In this document: positions 16,177-24,399 of the stretch, piece by piece
Layout: every line of letters begins with the position of its first letter
Position numbering within the stretch: position 1 is the first letter of the stretch
Source: Rhodanobacteraceae bacterium
GTDB taxonomy: Bacteria; Pseudomonadota; Gammaproteobacteria; Xanthomonadales; Rhodanobacteraceae
Reading direction: 5' to 3'
DNA: 45,712 bases
NCBI GenBank assembly: GCA_016790075.1
Contig: JAEUPP010000077.1
Location: forward strand, 1 to 45,712
Made by a program: the position numbers and the translations under genes
The notes under the pieces: generated by a model
Seen by the model: only the letters and a program-made list of their open reading frames with translations
Databases searched by the model: none
Told to the model about the DNA's origin: nothing

Positions 16177-16647
16177 ATGGCCACCTATCAGCTGCCCGAT
16201 GAGCCCCGCCCCAATGCCCTGCAGGCTATCGTCACCGACCCCATGTGGCCCTTCCTTGGCACGCTGCTGATCGGCCCCTGGTTCGGCCTTGCCTGGTTTG
16301 CCGTCAACAGCGCCGCGCTGGGCAGCCCGACGCTAAAGCGGGAGCTGGCACTGATCGGACTGGCGCTAGGCGGCAAGGCCGTCGCCTTGCTCACTCTGTT
16401 TGCGGCGCTGGAAGCCGGCTGGGTCGACAAGGGCGCCATGCCTTACCTGTATTTGATCGCGCTCGGCATCCTGCTGTCGGCCACCTATGGCGTCTACCTG
16501 CTGCAGGCACGCACGTTTGAACTGTTCACCCATTTTGGCGGCCAGGCCAAGAACGGCGTCGTCGTCCTGCTGGTCGCCATGGCCGTGGTACGCCCCTACG
16601 TGACACCACTGATCAGCGGCGGTTTGCTGGGTCTGGTGCTGCTATGA
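16177..16647 (+). CDS. Membrane protein of the AAA-TPR operon, unknown
   Basis: The product has 156 residues with four or five hydrophobic helices: WPFLGTLLIGPWFGLAWFAV, LALIGLALGGKAVALLTLFAAL, YLYLIALGILLSATYGVYLL, GVVVLLVAMAVV and ISGGLLGLVLL. The start codon lies two bases after the ATPase stop and the stop overlaps the next gene's ATG (ATGA), so translation is coupled on both sides. No family is recognised. It probably forms a membrane complex with the following TPR protein, on which the ATPase acts. Confidence 0.8.
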   Translation: MATYQLPDEPRPNALQAIVTDPMWPFLGTLLIGPWFGLAWFAVNSAALGSPTLKRELALIGLALGGKAVALLTLFAALEAGWVDKGAMPYLYLIALGILLSATYGVYLLQARTFELFTHFGGQAKNGVVVLLVAMAVVRPYVTPLISGGLLGLVLL

Positions 16648-17576
16648 ACACCAGCAACGCCAGTTCACTGTTTGCGCTTGCGCGGCAGCAGATGCAGCAA
16701 GGCCATATCGACGGGGCAATCCAGAGCCTGATTGGTGTATTGAGCCTGGAGGTGCAGAACGCAGCTGCACACGCCTTGCTGGCACTCTGCCTGGTCGATC
16801 GCAAGCGCCTGGCCGCGGCCGAGCACGAAGCACGTGCGGCGCTGGCGATAGAGCCGCAGAGCGCCCTCGCCCATCTCGCCCTGGGCAAGGTGCACTATGC
16901 ACGGCGCCGTATCCAGGCCGCGGAAGCAAGTTTTCGCGAAGCGGCTGCGCTCGATCCGCAGAGTGATATGCCGCCACATGCGCTGGGCGCGCTCTATCTC
17001 AATCAGCGCCGGATGGCGCCAGCAGGCGAATGCATCAATACGGCGATCGAACTCGATCCGGGCGACCCGTCCAACTTCTCGCTGCTCGCGCTGTGGCATC
17101 TGCGCAATAACGATCCCGAACGCGCCGCGGCGGTCGCGCGCGAAGTGCTAGGCCAGTCACCGGACGAGCACGAGGCCCTGGTCGTACTCGGCTGGGCGGA
17201 ACTGCGGCTGGGCCGAGTCGATGCGGCCTATGAACACGCCGTCTGGGCGGTGCGTAACGCTCCGGCCGCCGAAGATGCCTTGGAGCTGCTGTGCGCGGTC
17301 AAGGCGCGACGCAATCCCCTGTTGGGGCTTTGGTTTCGCGTCAGCGCGTTTATCGCCGGCGGCAGCGGCACGCGGACCATCCTGCTGCTGGTGGGCATGT
17401 TCCTCGGCGTGCGCCTGGTTTCACTGCTGCTCGGCGATCTGGGCTACCCGTCGGCAGCCCAGTTCGTCAGTGGTGCCTGGCTGGCGTTCTGCGTCTATAG
17501 CTGGGTTGCTCCCACCATTTTCCAGCGCATGCTGCGCAAGGAACTGGAGCAGGTGCGCCTGCGCCCGGATTTCTAG
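16644..17576 (+). CDS. TPR-repeat protein with C-terminal membrane anchor
   Basis: The product has 310 residues. At least five tetratricopeptide repeats run from residue about 5 to 215 (LFALARQQMQQGHIDGAIQS, HLALGKVHYARRRIQAAEAS and FSLLALWHLRNNDPERAAAV are typical helix pairs). Two hydrophobic helices follow (ILLLVGMFLGVRLVSLLL and VSGAWLAFCVYSWVAPTIF). TPRs mediate protein-protein binding, so this is likely a membrane-bound scaffold with cytoplasmic repeats. Its ATG overlaps the stop of the preceding membrane protein gene by four bases. Confidence 0.88.
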   Translation: MNTSNASSLFALARQQMQQGHIDGAIQSLIGVLSLEVQNAAAHALLALCLVDRKRLAAAEHEARAALAIEPQSALAHLALGKVHYARRRIQAAEASFREAAALDPQSDMPPHALGALYLNQRRMAPAGECINTAIELDPGDPSNFSLLALWHLRNNDPERAAAVAREVLGQSPDEHEALVVLGWAELRLGRVDAAYEHAVWAVRNAPAAEDALELLCAVKARRNPLLGLWFRVSAFIAGGSGTRTILLLVGMFLGVRLVSLLLGDLGYPSAAQFVSGAWLAFCVYSWVAPTIFQRMLRKELEQVRLRPDF

Positions 17577-17578
17577 GC

Positions 17579-18187
17579 GTGCCGATCAGCGAACCACTGG
17601 TAGCGCAGATGGCGACCGCGTTGCAGGAGGGCGGCTGGTGCCTGGCAACCGACTTCCTGCCGGCTCCGACCATAGCGGCGCTTGCCGCCGATTGCCGCGC
17701 CCGCGACGAGGCCGGCGAACTCGCAGACGCCACAACCGGCCGCAGCCGGTTGCGCACCACTACGGCCTTGCGCGGCGACCGCACGCGCTGGTTTGACGAA
17801 GCCGCGCTGAGCGCTGCACAAACGGCGTACTGGTCGGCAATGCACACGCTGCGGCTGACACTCAACCGCCGCCTCCTGCTCGGACTGGAAACGCTGGAAG
17901 CCCACTACGCGCTTTACCCACCCGGTGCGGGCTATGCGCGCCACCGCGACCGCTTTCGCGACCACGACGCCCGCGTGCTGTCATCCGTGCTGTATCTGAA
18001 TCACGACTGGAGCAGCGACGCCGGCGGCCAGCTGCGTCTCCATCTGCCGGAGAGCAAGCAGGACATAACACCAACCGGCGGCACGCTGGTGCTGTTTCTT
18101 TCCGCCGAGATCGAACACGAAGTGCTGCCGGCGCACCGCGAGCGGCTGAGCATTGCAGGCTGGTTTCGCCGGCGCGAACTCGACTGA
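17579..18187 (+). CDS. 2OG-Fe(II) oxygenase (prolyl-4-hydroxylase-like)
   Basis: The product has 202 residues, starting with GTG 17579 two bases after the previous stop. The jelly-roll core shows YPPGAGYARHRDRF with the iron ligands H122 and D124, then SSVLYLNHDW, GGQLRLHLP, GGTLVLFLSAEIEHEVLP with the distal ligand H180, and R189 for 2-oxoglutarate. All expected residues are present. It should hydroxylate a substrate, possibly a protein, using O2 and 2-oxoglutarate. Being last in the AAA/TPR operon suggests that a component or client of that complex is modified; this is inference. Confidence 0.9.
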   Translation: MPISEPLVAQMATALQEGGWCLATDFLPAPTIAALAADCRARDEAGELADATTGRSRLRTTTALRGDRTRWFDEAALSAAQTAYWSAMHTLRLTLNRRLLLGLETLEAHYALYPPGAGYARHRDRFRDHDARVLSSVLYLNHDWSSDAGGQLRLHLPESKQDITPTGGTLVLFLSAEIEHEVLPAHRERLSIAGWFRRRELD

Positions 18188-18247
18188 GCGGGAAGGCCGC
18201 TAGCCCGACGCCCTGCACCGCTCGCCAGGTTCTGACTGTGTTCCGCA

Positions 18248-18275
18248 CAACAGGGCCGGCAAGCCAGCCCTGTTG
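18248..18275. terminator. Bidirectional hairpin between convergent genes
   Basis: A perfect 9-bp stem CAACAGGGC / GCCCTGTTG with a 10-base loop lies between the oxygenase gene and the M35 protease gene. It is likely the transcript end for both; there is no strong T-run. Confidence 0.5.
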
Positions 18276-18294
18276 CTGATGCAAAAGCAAGTTC

Positions 18295-19362
18295 TCAGTT
18301 ACGCGGTGGCGTGTTCTCGGCGAAATACTCGTGGCTGTCGGCGTTGTCGACCGCACGCGCCGGGTTGCTGATCGCAAGATTGTGCGCCGGGCCCTGGCCA
18401 TAAGCCCAGTCGTCGGTGCCGCCCATCACGTTGAAGTGACTGACTTCGTGGACGATGGTGCCAGCACGCGAGTCGGTACCGGTGTTCGGTGCCGACCAGA
18501 ACGCATTGCAAAGATAGATGCGATACGGCTGGTTCGGGTACACATAGGCGTAGTAGCTGTCCGTGCAGGTGCAGTCGAACGTAAACGGCTGCGACGACAA
18601 GGCGCCATAGATATTGTTGAAATGTGTACGAACCGTCGAGTAGCGCGAACTGTTATACGTGCCGAACCACCAGGTATAGCGGCTACCCTGAGTGCCTGCG
18701 GTCAGATAGCTGCGCGAATTGTTCGCATAGCTAGTCGCCGACGTGCGGGCAGTCGCTATCTGGCTTTGACGCGTAGTACTGCAGCCGACAAAACTGTTGG
18801 TCGCGGCCAGCACACCGACAGCTGCTTTTGCTGCTTCGTCGAACGAGTCCGGTGCGGCGTCGGCAAAAATCGTGATGCTGTCACCACCGACACGATCAAA
18901 CTCCAGCGCGCCCGCCTGCACCCCACCACGCTTGGCATCAGCCGCCGAGCGAATCACCTCTGATGCATTGCGCTCGTAGCGCACGCTGAATTGGCCGCCC
19001 TTGCGCATGTCGTAGTAGGCGCTGAGGTCAACCTCGGCGGTAATGCTCTGGCCCGGTGCGAGTTCGACATAGTCGTTTTCGGTCGGCATGCCGCGCTTGA
19101 CCAGACGACCGACATAGGCGACGGGTTCACCGTTCTGCATCACGCTGAACAGATTGTTATTCACTCCGTCTATCGGCGTCTGCCAACGCAGGACCTGAAC
19201 CGCGGACGCCGTCGTATTGCTGAGGCTATACACGATCTTGCCACTGCCAAATTCCTTCTGCGACGGCGGGCTGAGTCTGAGCTCCAGACCCGCAGCATTT
19301 GCCGCCGCCATTCCTCCCATCCCCAACACAAGCACGGCAAAACCTGCATACATTTTCTGCAT
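18295..19362 (-). CDS. Secreted M35-family (deuterolysin-like) metalloendopeptidase
   Basis: The product has 355 residues with a signal peptide (MQKMYAGFAVLVLGMGGMAAANA). ATG 19362 has a GAGGAAAA ribosome-binding site, so the longer open frame is rejected. Residues about 24-150 form a beta-rich propeptide or Ig-like domain (VYSLSNTTASAVQVLRWQTP, GQFSVRYERNASEV). The catalytic domain has HEVSH at 305-309 and GTDDWAYG at 315-322, the aspzincin HExxH + GTxDxxYG signature, with D318 as third zinc ligand. Cys residues (FVGC, DCTC, IYLC) can form disulfides. Expected to be an exported protease, possibly lysine-specific like related enzymes. Confidence 0.92.
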   Translation of the reverse strand: MQKMYAGFAVLVLGMGGMAAANAAGLELRLSPPSQKEFGSGKIVYSLSNTTASAVQVLRWQTPIDGVNNNLFSVMQNGEPVAYVGRLVKRGMPTENDYVELAPGQSITAEVDLSAYYDMRKGGQFSVRYERNASEVIRSAADAKRGGVQAGALEFDRVGGDSITIFADAAPDSFDEAAKAAVGVLAATNSFVGCSTTRQSQIATARTSATSYANNSRSYLTAGTQGSRYTWWFGTYNSSRYSTVRTHFNNIYGALSSQPFTFDCTCTDSYYAYVYPNQPYRIYLCNAFWSAPNTGTDSRAGTIVHEVSHFNVMGGTDDWAYGQGPAHNLAISNPARAVDNADSHEYFAENTPPRN

Positions 19363-19655
19363 GGCGTTTTCCTCAAGTGATGTAGGCACCGCCCCCCAGC
19401 GGTGAGCGCTGTGGACACAGCGCCGTCGATCAGCGTATGCGCTAAGTCCCCTCACAGCAACAAATCGTTGCGCTGCACCGCAACACATGACCGCGATGGC
19501 AAAAAACAAACAAGTTTACAGTTGCCCCTTGCAGCCTCGTGTTATCAATGCCGAGCCCGCCGCATTCAAGCCGAGGCGGAGCGACCGGACCGGCGTGCGG
19601 ACGATGCGCCGTCGCAGGTATGGACTTGCATCGTCCTGACAAGGGAGAGATCCGG

Positions 19656-20357
19656 ATGAGCATGGGTAAGCGACTAGGCGCTGAGTTTCTCGGCACCTTC
19701 TGGCTAGTCCTCGGCGGTTGCGGCAGCGCTGTGCTTGCCGCGGCGGTGCCGGCGCTAGGTATAGGCTTCAGCGGGGTATCACTCGCCTTCGGCCTGAGCG
19801 TGCTGACCATGGCCTACGCCGTAGGCCATGTGTCCGGCGGGCATTTCAATCCGGCCGTTTCTCTGGGCCTGGTCATCGGCGGGCGTTTTGCAGCGAAAGA
19901 CCTGCTCGCCTATGTGATTGCACAAGTATGTGGCGCGATCGCAGCCGGCGGCGTGCTGTATCTGATCGCCAGCGGCAAGGCGGGTTTCGATGTCGCGGCG
20001 GGCTTTGCTTCCAACGGCTACGCGGAACACTCACCTGGAGGCTATTCGCTGACCGCGGCGCTGATCTGCGAAGTCGTGCTGACCGCGTTTTTCCTGATCG
20101 TGATACTCGGCGCCACCGATGCGCGCGCACCGGCCGGTTTCGCCCCCATTGCGATAGGGCTGTGCCTTACCCTGATCCATCTGATCAGCATCCCGGTCAC
20201 GAATACCTCGGTAAACCCTGCGCGCAGCACCGGCGTAGCCTTGTTCGCCGGCGGCTGGGCGGTGCAGCAGCTGTGGCTGTTCTGGGTGGCTCCGTTGCTT
20301 GGAGCGGCAGTCGGCGGAGTCATCTACAAGGCCTTGCTGGCGGATAGCAGACGCTGA
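19656..20357 (+). CDS. aqpZ: Aquaporin Z (water channel)
   Basis: The product has 233 residues and six membrane helices. Both NPA boxes are present ([10 protein letters not shown] and SVNPARSTG). The narrow water-selective filter of E. coli AqpZ is kept: Phe in [10 protein letters not shown], His in [10 protein letters not shown], Thr in PVTNTS and Arg in NPARS. It conducts water across the inner membrane. ATG 19656 follows a GGAGAGA box. Single gene; it converges on mdh with a shared terminator. Confidence 0.95.
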   Translation: MSMGKRLGAEFLGTFWLVLGGCGSAVLAAAVPALGIGFSGVSLAFGLSVLTMAYAVGHVSGGHFNPAVSLGLVIGGRFAAKDLLAYVIAQVCGAIAAGGVLYLIASGKAGFDVAAGFASNGYAEHSPGGYSLTAALICEVVLTAFFLIVILGATDARAPAGFAPIAIGLCLTLIHLISIPVTNTSVNPARSTGVALFAGGWAVQQLWLFWVAPLLGAAVGGVIYKALLADSRR

Positions 20358-20430
20358 ACGCCAGACATTCATGGCGGCTATCACGACGCAGAAACCGTAC
20401 GCAAGGATCCGCACACAAAAGACAAAAACA

Positions 20431-20455
20431 AAAAAGCGGCAAAAGCCGCCTTTTT
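20431..20455. terminator. Bidirectional rho-independent terminator (aqpZ / mdh)
   Basis: The stem GCGGC-AAAA-GCCGC is flanked by A5 on one side and T5 on the other, so it forms a proper terminator on either strand. It sits 19 bases beyond the mdh stop and about 75 bases after aqpZ. Confidence 0.85.
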
Positions 20456-20474
20456 GTCTCAAGAGCAAGTGGAA

Positions 20475-21461
20475 TTACTTCTTCGCAAACAGATGCTCGA
20501 CGCCTGCGCGCTCTTCACGCAGTTCCTTGTCGGTCGCGTCCATACGCGCCCGCGAGAACTCGTTGATCGCAAGACCCTGGACGATCTGGAACTTGCCGTC
20601 CTTGCAGGTACAGGGATAGCCGTAGATCACGCCCGGCGCGATGCCGTAGCTGCCATCGGACGGAATGCCCATCGAGACCCAGTCGCCTTCGTCCGTACCC
20701 AGCGCCCAGTTGCGCATGTGGTCGATCGCCGCCGACGCTGCCGAAGCCGCCGACGAAGCACCGCGTGCCTTGATGATGGCGGCGCCACGCTGCTGCACAG
20801 TGGGGATAAAGCTGCTTTCGTACCAGGCCTGGTCAATCTGGTCCAGCGCTGGCTGGCCCTTGATGCGGGCGTGATGCACATCCGGATACTGCGTCGAGCT
20901 GTGGTTGCCCCAGATCGTGACTTTCTGGATATCGGTATTGAGCGCGCCGGTCTTTTCCGCGAGCTGGCTGATCGCCCGGTTGTGATCCAGGCGCACCATG
21001 GCGGTAAAGCAGTTCGGGTCCAGGTCGGGCGCGTTCTGCTGCGCGATCAGCGCATTGGTATTGGCCGGGTTGCCGACGACCAGCACCTTGACATTGCGCT
21101 TGGCGTGGTCGTTGATGGCCTTGCCCTGCGGCGCAAAGATCGCGCCGTTGGCTTCCAGCAGATCCTTGCGCTCCATGCCCGGGCCGCGCGGACGCGCGCC
21201 GACGAGCAGCGCGTAATCGACATCCTTGAACGCAACATTGACGTCGTCGGTCGCGACGATGCCGTGCAGGGTCGGGAAGGCACAGTCGTTGAGTTCCATT
21301 ACCACACCCTGCAGCGCAGGCAGCGCCGGCGTAATTTCGAGCAGGTGCAGAATGACCGGCTGATCCGGGCCGAGCATGTCGCCGGCAGCAATACGGAACA
21401 GCAGCGCGTAGCCGATCTGGCCGGCGGCACCGGTGACGGCAACTCGAACGGGGGCTTTCAT
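20475..21461 (-). CDS. mdh: Malate dehydrogenase
   Basis: The product has 328 residues, the usual length of the MDH type found in Xanthomonadales and Burkholderia. The NAD-binding loop is [20 protein letters not shown]; the adenine-binding strand reads LHLLEI. The mobile loop with catalytic arginines is [15 protein letters not shown], and the catalytic histidine lies in [16 protein letters not shown]. It interconverts malate and oxaloacetate with NAD in the TCA cycle, in the cytoplasm. Start ATG 21461. Tandem hairpins separate it from the glutaredoxin gene upstream, so it is probably transcribed alone. Confidence 0.96.
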   Translation of the reverse strand: MKAPVRVAVTGAAGQIGYALLFRIAAGDMLGPDQPVILHLLEITPALPALQGVVMELNDCAFPTLHGIVATDDVNVAFKDVDYALLVGARPRGPGMERKDLLEANGAIFAPQGKAINDHAKRNVKVLVVGNPANTNALIAQQNAPDLDPNCFTAMVRLDHNRAISQLAEKTGALNTDIQKVTIWGNHSSTQYPDVHHARIKGQPALDQIDQAWYESSFIPTVQQRGAAIIKARGASSAASAASAAIDHMRNWALGTDEGDWVSMGIPSDGSYGIAPGVIYGYPCTCKDGKFQIVQGLAINEFSRARMDATDKELREERAGVEHLFAKK

Positions 21462-21481
21462 GGATAACTCCTGAGCTCTGT

Positions 21482-21527
21482 GGCGGGTCTTGCCCGCCGG
21501 TCGGGGAAATGGGCCGAGCCCGTTTCC
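21482..21527 (-). terminator. Tandem hairpins between the glutaredoxin gene and mdh
   Basis: Stem 1 pairs 21505-21514 with 21518-21527 (10 bp, one wobble, 3-base loop). Stem 2 is GGCGGG-TCTTG-CCCGCC (21482-21498). There is no T-run. They may end the aminotransferase-glutaredoxin transcript or structure the mdh 5' leader. Confidence 0.4.
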
Positions 21528-21536
21528 GGGATAGGG

Positions 21537-21905
21537 TTAATTCAACTGCACGGGGTAACCGTGCTGGGACAGCTTTTTGCCTAGCTGCCCGGGGTCGTAA
21601 CCGTGAATGACGTCCTGGCCAATAACGGTGATGGGCACGCCACGGCCGCCAAGTGCGTTATACGCGTCATAGCCCGCGCCGCCGTCTTCAACATCCAGTT
21701 CGGTATAGGGAACCTTGGCCGTATCCAGCGCGGACTTGAGTTGTTTGCAGTAGCCACACCATTCTGCAACCAGCAGTACGACACCACTATCACCAGTCTG
21801 CCGGCGCGGGTCGGCGCGTTCGATCTCACGTTTCTTGTTCCATACAAGGCCAGCGAGCAACACCACACCAGTGACGGCAAGCAGCTTGTATGGGCTCAGG
21901 TTCAT
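21537..21905 (-). CDS. Membrane-anchored glutaredoxin-like protein
   Basis: The product has 122 residues. An N-terminal hydrophobic anchor (LLAVTGVVLLAGLVW, residues 8-22) is followed by Lys/Arg, then a thioredoxin-fold domain with the dithiol active site C50-G-Y-C53 (AEWCGYCKQL) and the cis-Pro loop GRGVPITVIG. It resembles the glutaredoxin/DUF4124-neighbour type rather than classical GrxA; the membrane tether is unusual for glutaredoxins. It probably reduces disulfides or glutathione-mixed disulfides at the membrane. Starts four bases after the aminotransferase stop, so the two genes are co-transcribed. Confidence 0.85.
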   Translation of the reverse strand: MNLSPYKLLAVTGVVLLAGLVWNKKREIERADPRRQTGDSGVVLLVAEWCGYCKQLKSALDTAKVPYTELDVEDGGAGYDAYNALGGRGVPITVIGQDVIHGYDPGQLGKKLSQHGYPVQLN

Positions 21906-21909
21906 GGGC

Positions 21910-23106
21910 TTACTTCAGCTCGGCAAAGAATTCAGCGAAGCGCCTCAAGCCGTCAGCAAGCTGGGCGGTCGGGCAGGTATAGGAGATGCGTAATCCCTTG
22001 GGCTCGCCGAAGGCCGAACCCGGCACGCAGGCCACGCCTTTGGCCTGAAGCAGCGCATTGCAGAAGTCGATATCGCTATCGATCCTGACCCCTTCGTGGC
22101 TCTTGCCAAAGGCGCAGGAGATATCCGGGAATACGTAGAAAGCTCCCTGTGGGCGCGGGCATTTCACGCCCGGAATCGCGTCCAGCATGGCCAGCACCTG
22201 ATCCCGCTTGCCCTGGAACTCAAGATTCTTCTGCTGCGGAACATCCTGGGGCCCGGTCAATGCGGCGACTGCCGCGGCGGTGACCATTTCCGGAATGTTC
22301 GTAATGTGATTCGAGTTCATCGTGACCATGGCCTGGGCCACGACCTCCGGACCGGCAATGAAACCGACACGCCAGCCCGGCATACCGTAGGTCTTGGAAA
22401 TCGAATCGACATGGATCACACGGTCGCGCAGCTCGGGACGCGCGTTGATGAAATTGTGATAGCCAATGCCGTCAAACACCATGCGGTTGTAGATGTCGTC
22501 GCAGATGATCCAGACATCCGGATGCCGCACCAGCACCTCGGCCAGCGCCGCTATTTCGTCCTTGGTGTAGACCATGCCCGTCGGATTGGACGGGTTGTTG
22601 AACAGGAACACCTTCGTGCCCGGCAGCGCCGCGTCGAGCTGTGCCGGAGTGAGCTTGTAGTTCTGTTCGGCCGGGCATGGCAACAGCTTGGTCTTGGCAC
22701 CGACGATGTCGGCGATGTCGACATACGTGGTCCAGTACGGCACCGAGAATGCGATGGTGTCGCCCGGATTCAGCAGCGCTTCGGCCAGGTTATAGAGCAC
22801 GTGCTTGGCACCAATGCCAGTCGCCACGTTCTTGCGCGTGTAGCCGGCCAGGCCGGCTTCCTCGAGATGATGCAGATACGCATCGAGCAGCGCGTCCGCG
22901 CCACGATTGGAACCGTACTGGCCGGAATCCTTGGCCAGAGCCTCACGTACCGCTGCGTACACGTGCTCGCCGGGCAGGAAGTTGGGGACGCCGATGGAAA
23001 AGCTGACGATGTCGCGGCCTTCGGCCTTGAGCTGCTTGGCCTTCTCGGCCACTGCCATGATGGCGCTGGGCTTTGCGCGCCCCATGCGCTCAGCTAACTT
23101 GAGCAT
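21910..23106 (-). CDS. Class I/II PLP-dependent aminotransferase (aspartate aminotransferase-like)
   Basis: The product has 398 residues. The fold-type I signature includes FSIGVPNFLPGEHV, GSNRGADALLDAY, PYWTTYVDIADIVGA, FNNPSNPTGMVY and WIICDDIYNRM. The PLP-binding lysine is in SISKTYGMPGWRVGF, and the substrate-binding Arg is in GLRISYTCP. This matches the Ib aspartate aminotransferase group. It transfers amino groups between amino acids and 2-oxo acids in the cytoplasm. ATG 23106 is preferred to the longer open frame. Exact substrate not provable. Confidence 0.92.
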   Translation of the reverse strand: MLKLAERMGRAKPSAIMAVAEKAKQLKAEGRDIVSFSIGVPNFLPGEHVYAAVREALAKDSGQYGSNRGADALLDAYLHHLEEAGLAGYTRKNVATGIGAKHVLYNLAEALLNPGDTIAFSVPYWTTYVDIADIVGAKTKLLPCPAEQNYKLTPAQLDAALPGTKVFLFNNPSNPTGMVYTKDEIAALAEVLVRHPDVWIICDDIYNRMVFDGIGYHNFINARPELRDRVIHVDSISKTYGMPGWRVGFIAGPEVVAQAMVTMNSNHITNIPEMVTAAAVAALTGPQDVPQQKNLEFQGKRDQVLAMLDAIPGVKCPRPQGAFYVFPDISCAFGKSHEGVRIDSDIDFCNALLQAKGVACVPGSAFGEPKGLRISYTCPTAQLADGLRRFAEFFAELK

Positions 23107-23249
23107 GTGTGTTCTCGCGGAATCGGGGGGAGAAAATCGGCGCGAAATGCTAGCACAGTGCGCTGCAGCCTCCGGCCCGACTTTTGGCGATAAGCGCGGC
23201 GGAGTACAGTGCAGCTGCGTCAAGAACCCTGACCGCGGAGGATGTGCAG

Positions 23250-23510
23250 ATGATGTACTGGATTGGAATGTTCGTAGCCGGTCTCATAGTCGGCGTCATA
23301 GCCAAACTGCTGATGCCAGGCAAGGATCCAGGCGGCTTTTTCGTAACCGGACTGATTGGCATCGCCGGCATGTTCGTAGGCGGATTCCTGAGCAGCTTGC
23401 TGTTTGGCGTGCCAAGGGCCGGCTTCCAGCCCTCGGGTTACATCGGCGGCATCATCGGCGCACTGATCCTGCTGTACATCTACCGACTGGCGATGAAATC
23501 GCGCACCTAA
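23250..23510 (+). CDS. GlsB/YeaQ/YmgE-family small stress membrane protein
   Basis: The product has 86 residues with three membrane helices and the glycine-rich repeats of this family (MFVAGLIVGVIAKLLMPGKD, GFFVTGLIGIAGMFVGGFLS, GYIGGIIGALILLYIYRL). In other bacteria these transglycosylase-associated membrane proteins are induced by envelope or osmotic stress; the molecular role is unknown. The upstream GGAGG places the start at ATG 23250 (or 23253). Single gene, divergent from the aminotransferase. Confidence 0.9.
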   Translation: MMYWIGMFVAGLIVGVIAKLLMPGKDPGGFFVTGLIGIAGMFVGGFLSSLLFGVPRAGFQPSGYIGGIIGALILLYIYRLAMKSRT

Positions 23511-23538
23511 ACAGGTCCGCTGGCATAGACCTGGTCGA

Positions 23539-23571
23539 AACACGGCGGGACCACAATGGCCCCGCCGTTTC
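23539..23571. terminator. Bidirectional terminator between GlsB-type gene and cyclophilin
   Basis: An 8-bp stem ACGGCGGG / CCCGCCGT lies between the two convergent stops, preceded by AAAC and followed by TTT, so it can act on both strands. Confidence 0.6.
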
Positions 23572-23575
23572 TGCG

Positions 23576-24100
23576 TTATTTGGCCTTGAAACCTGCCGCG
23601 TCAAGCTTGGCATTCCAGTCGTCTACACGCGCCTTCTGCGCAGCCAGCAATGCCGACGTGTCGCCTTCTATGCGGATGGAGCCGATCTTGTCGCCGCCGC
23701 GAATCGCGTCGACGATGGCTTGCCCCTCACCAATGACCTCCCCAAACACCGTGTGCTTGCCATCGAGCCAATTGGTCGGCACGTGCGTAATGAAGAACTG
23801 GCTGCCATTCGTGCCGGGACCGGCGTTGGCCATCGACAGGATACCGGGCTTGTTGTGCTTGAGGTCGGGCCGGCATTCGTCCTCAAAACGGTAACCGGGC
23901 CCGCCCATGCCGCTACCGTGAGGGCAGCCGCCCTGGACCATGAAATCCGGAATGACGCGGTGAAAGTTAAGGTTGTCGTAGTAGCCGCGCTGGGCGAGAT
24001 TGACGAAATTGGCCACAGTCACTGGCGTCTTGTCGGCATGCAGACGCAGTTGGATGGTGCCGCGACCGGTTGCGATATGGGCGATCAGTTCGTTGCTCAT
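23576..24100 (-). CDS. Cyclophilin-type peptidyl-prolyl cis-trans isomerase
   Basis: The product has 174 residues. The cyclophilin core is evident: [20 protein letters not shown] with the catalytic Arg, then [20 protein letters not shown] and [15 protein letters not shown]. No signal peptide is present, so it is a cytoplasmic PpiB-like enzyme that accelerates proline isomerisation during folding. ATG 24100 is preceded by GGAGAA; an in-frame start 27 bases upstream is rejected. The C-terminal ~25 residues ([15 protein letters not shown]) are an extension relative to E. coli PpiB. Confidence 0.95.
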   Translation of the reverse strand: MSNELIAHIATGRGTIQLRLHADKTPVTVANFVNLAQRGYYDNLNFHRVIPDFMVQGGCPHGSGMGGPGYRFEDECRPDLKHNKPGILSMANAGPGTNGSQFFITHVPTNWLDGKHTVFGEVIGEGQAIVDAIRGGDKIGSIRIEGDTSALLAAQKARVDDWNAKLDAAGFKAK

Positions 24101-24399
24101 GCAGTTCTCCAGAAAAGGGCTGCGCATGATAGCCCGGAGATCCGCCCGACAGCTGCGCCTGCGCTTATACTTCAGCGTTGCTGAAGCCTGTTCGGCCCAT
24201 TGCAGCCGCTGCGTGCAGAAGGGGGTTACTGCCGCGCTCGCTGCGTTGTTATGAGGCTTGTTCGGCGCCAGGGCGGCTCAGATGTGCAAAAAGTCGCCCC
24301 TATTTCGTAGTTGTACAGAGGCTCCGAAAACGCCCGCACGATATGGCGGCAACGCCTCGCTGTCGGCCTCACTACCCCATCAAACCACGGAAGATCTGC

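Noticed and set aside
20454-21467. Plus-strand long frame opposite mdh
   Set aside because: Antisense shadow of a clear malate dehydrogenase gene; the same applies to long plus-strand frames opposite rpoA, secY and the DAHP synthase.
24178-24399. Upstream extension of the lipoprotein-pilin frame
   Set aside because: The lipoprotein signal must be N-terminal; the extra residues are Arg/Cys-rich and lack coding character.
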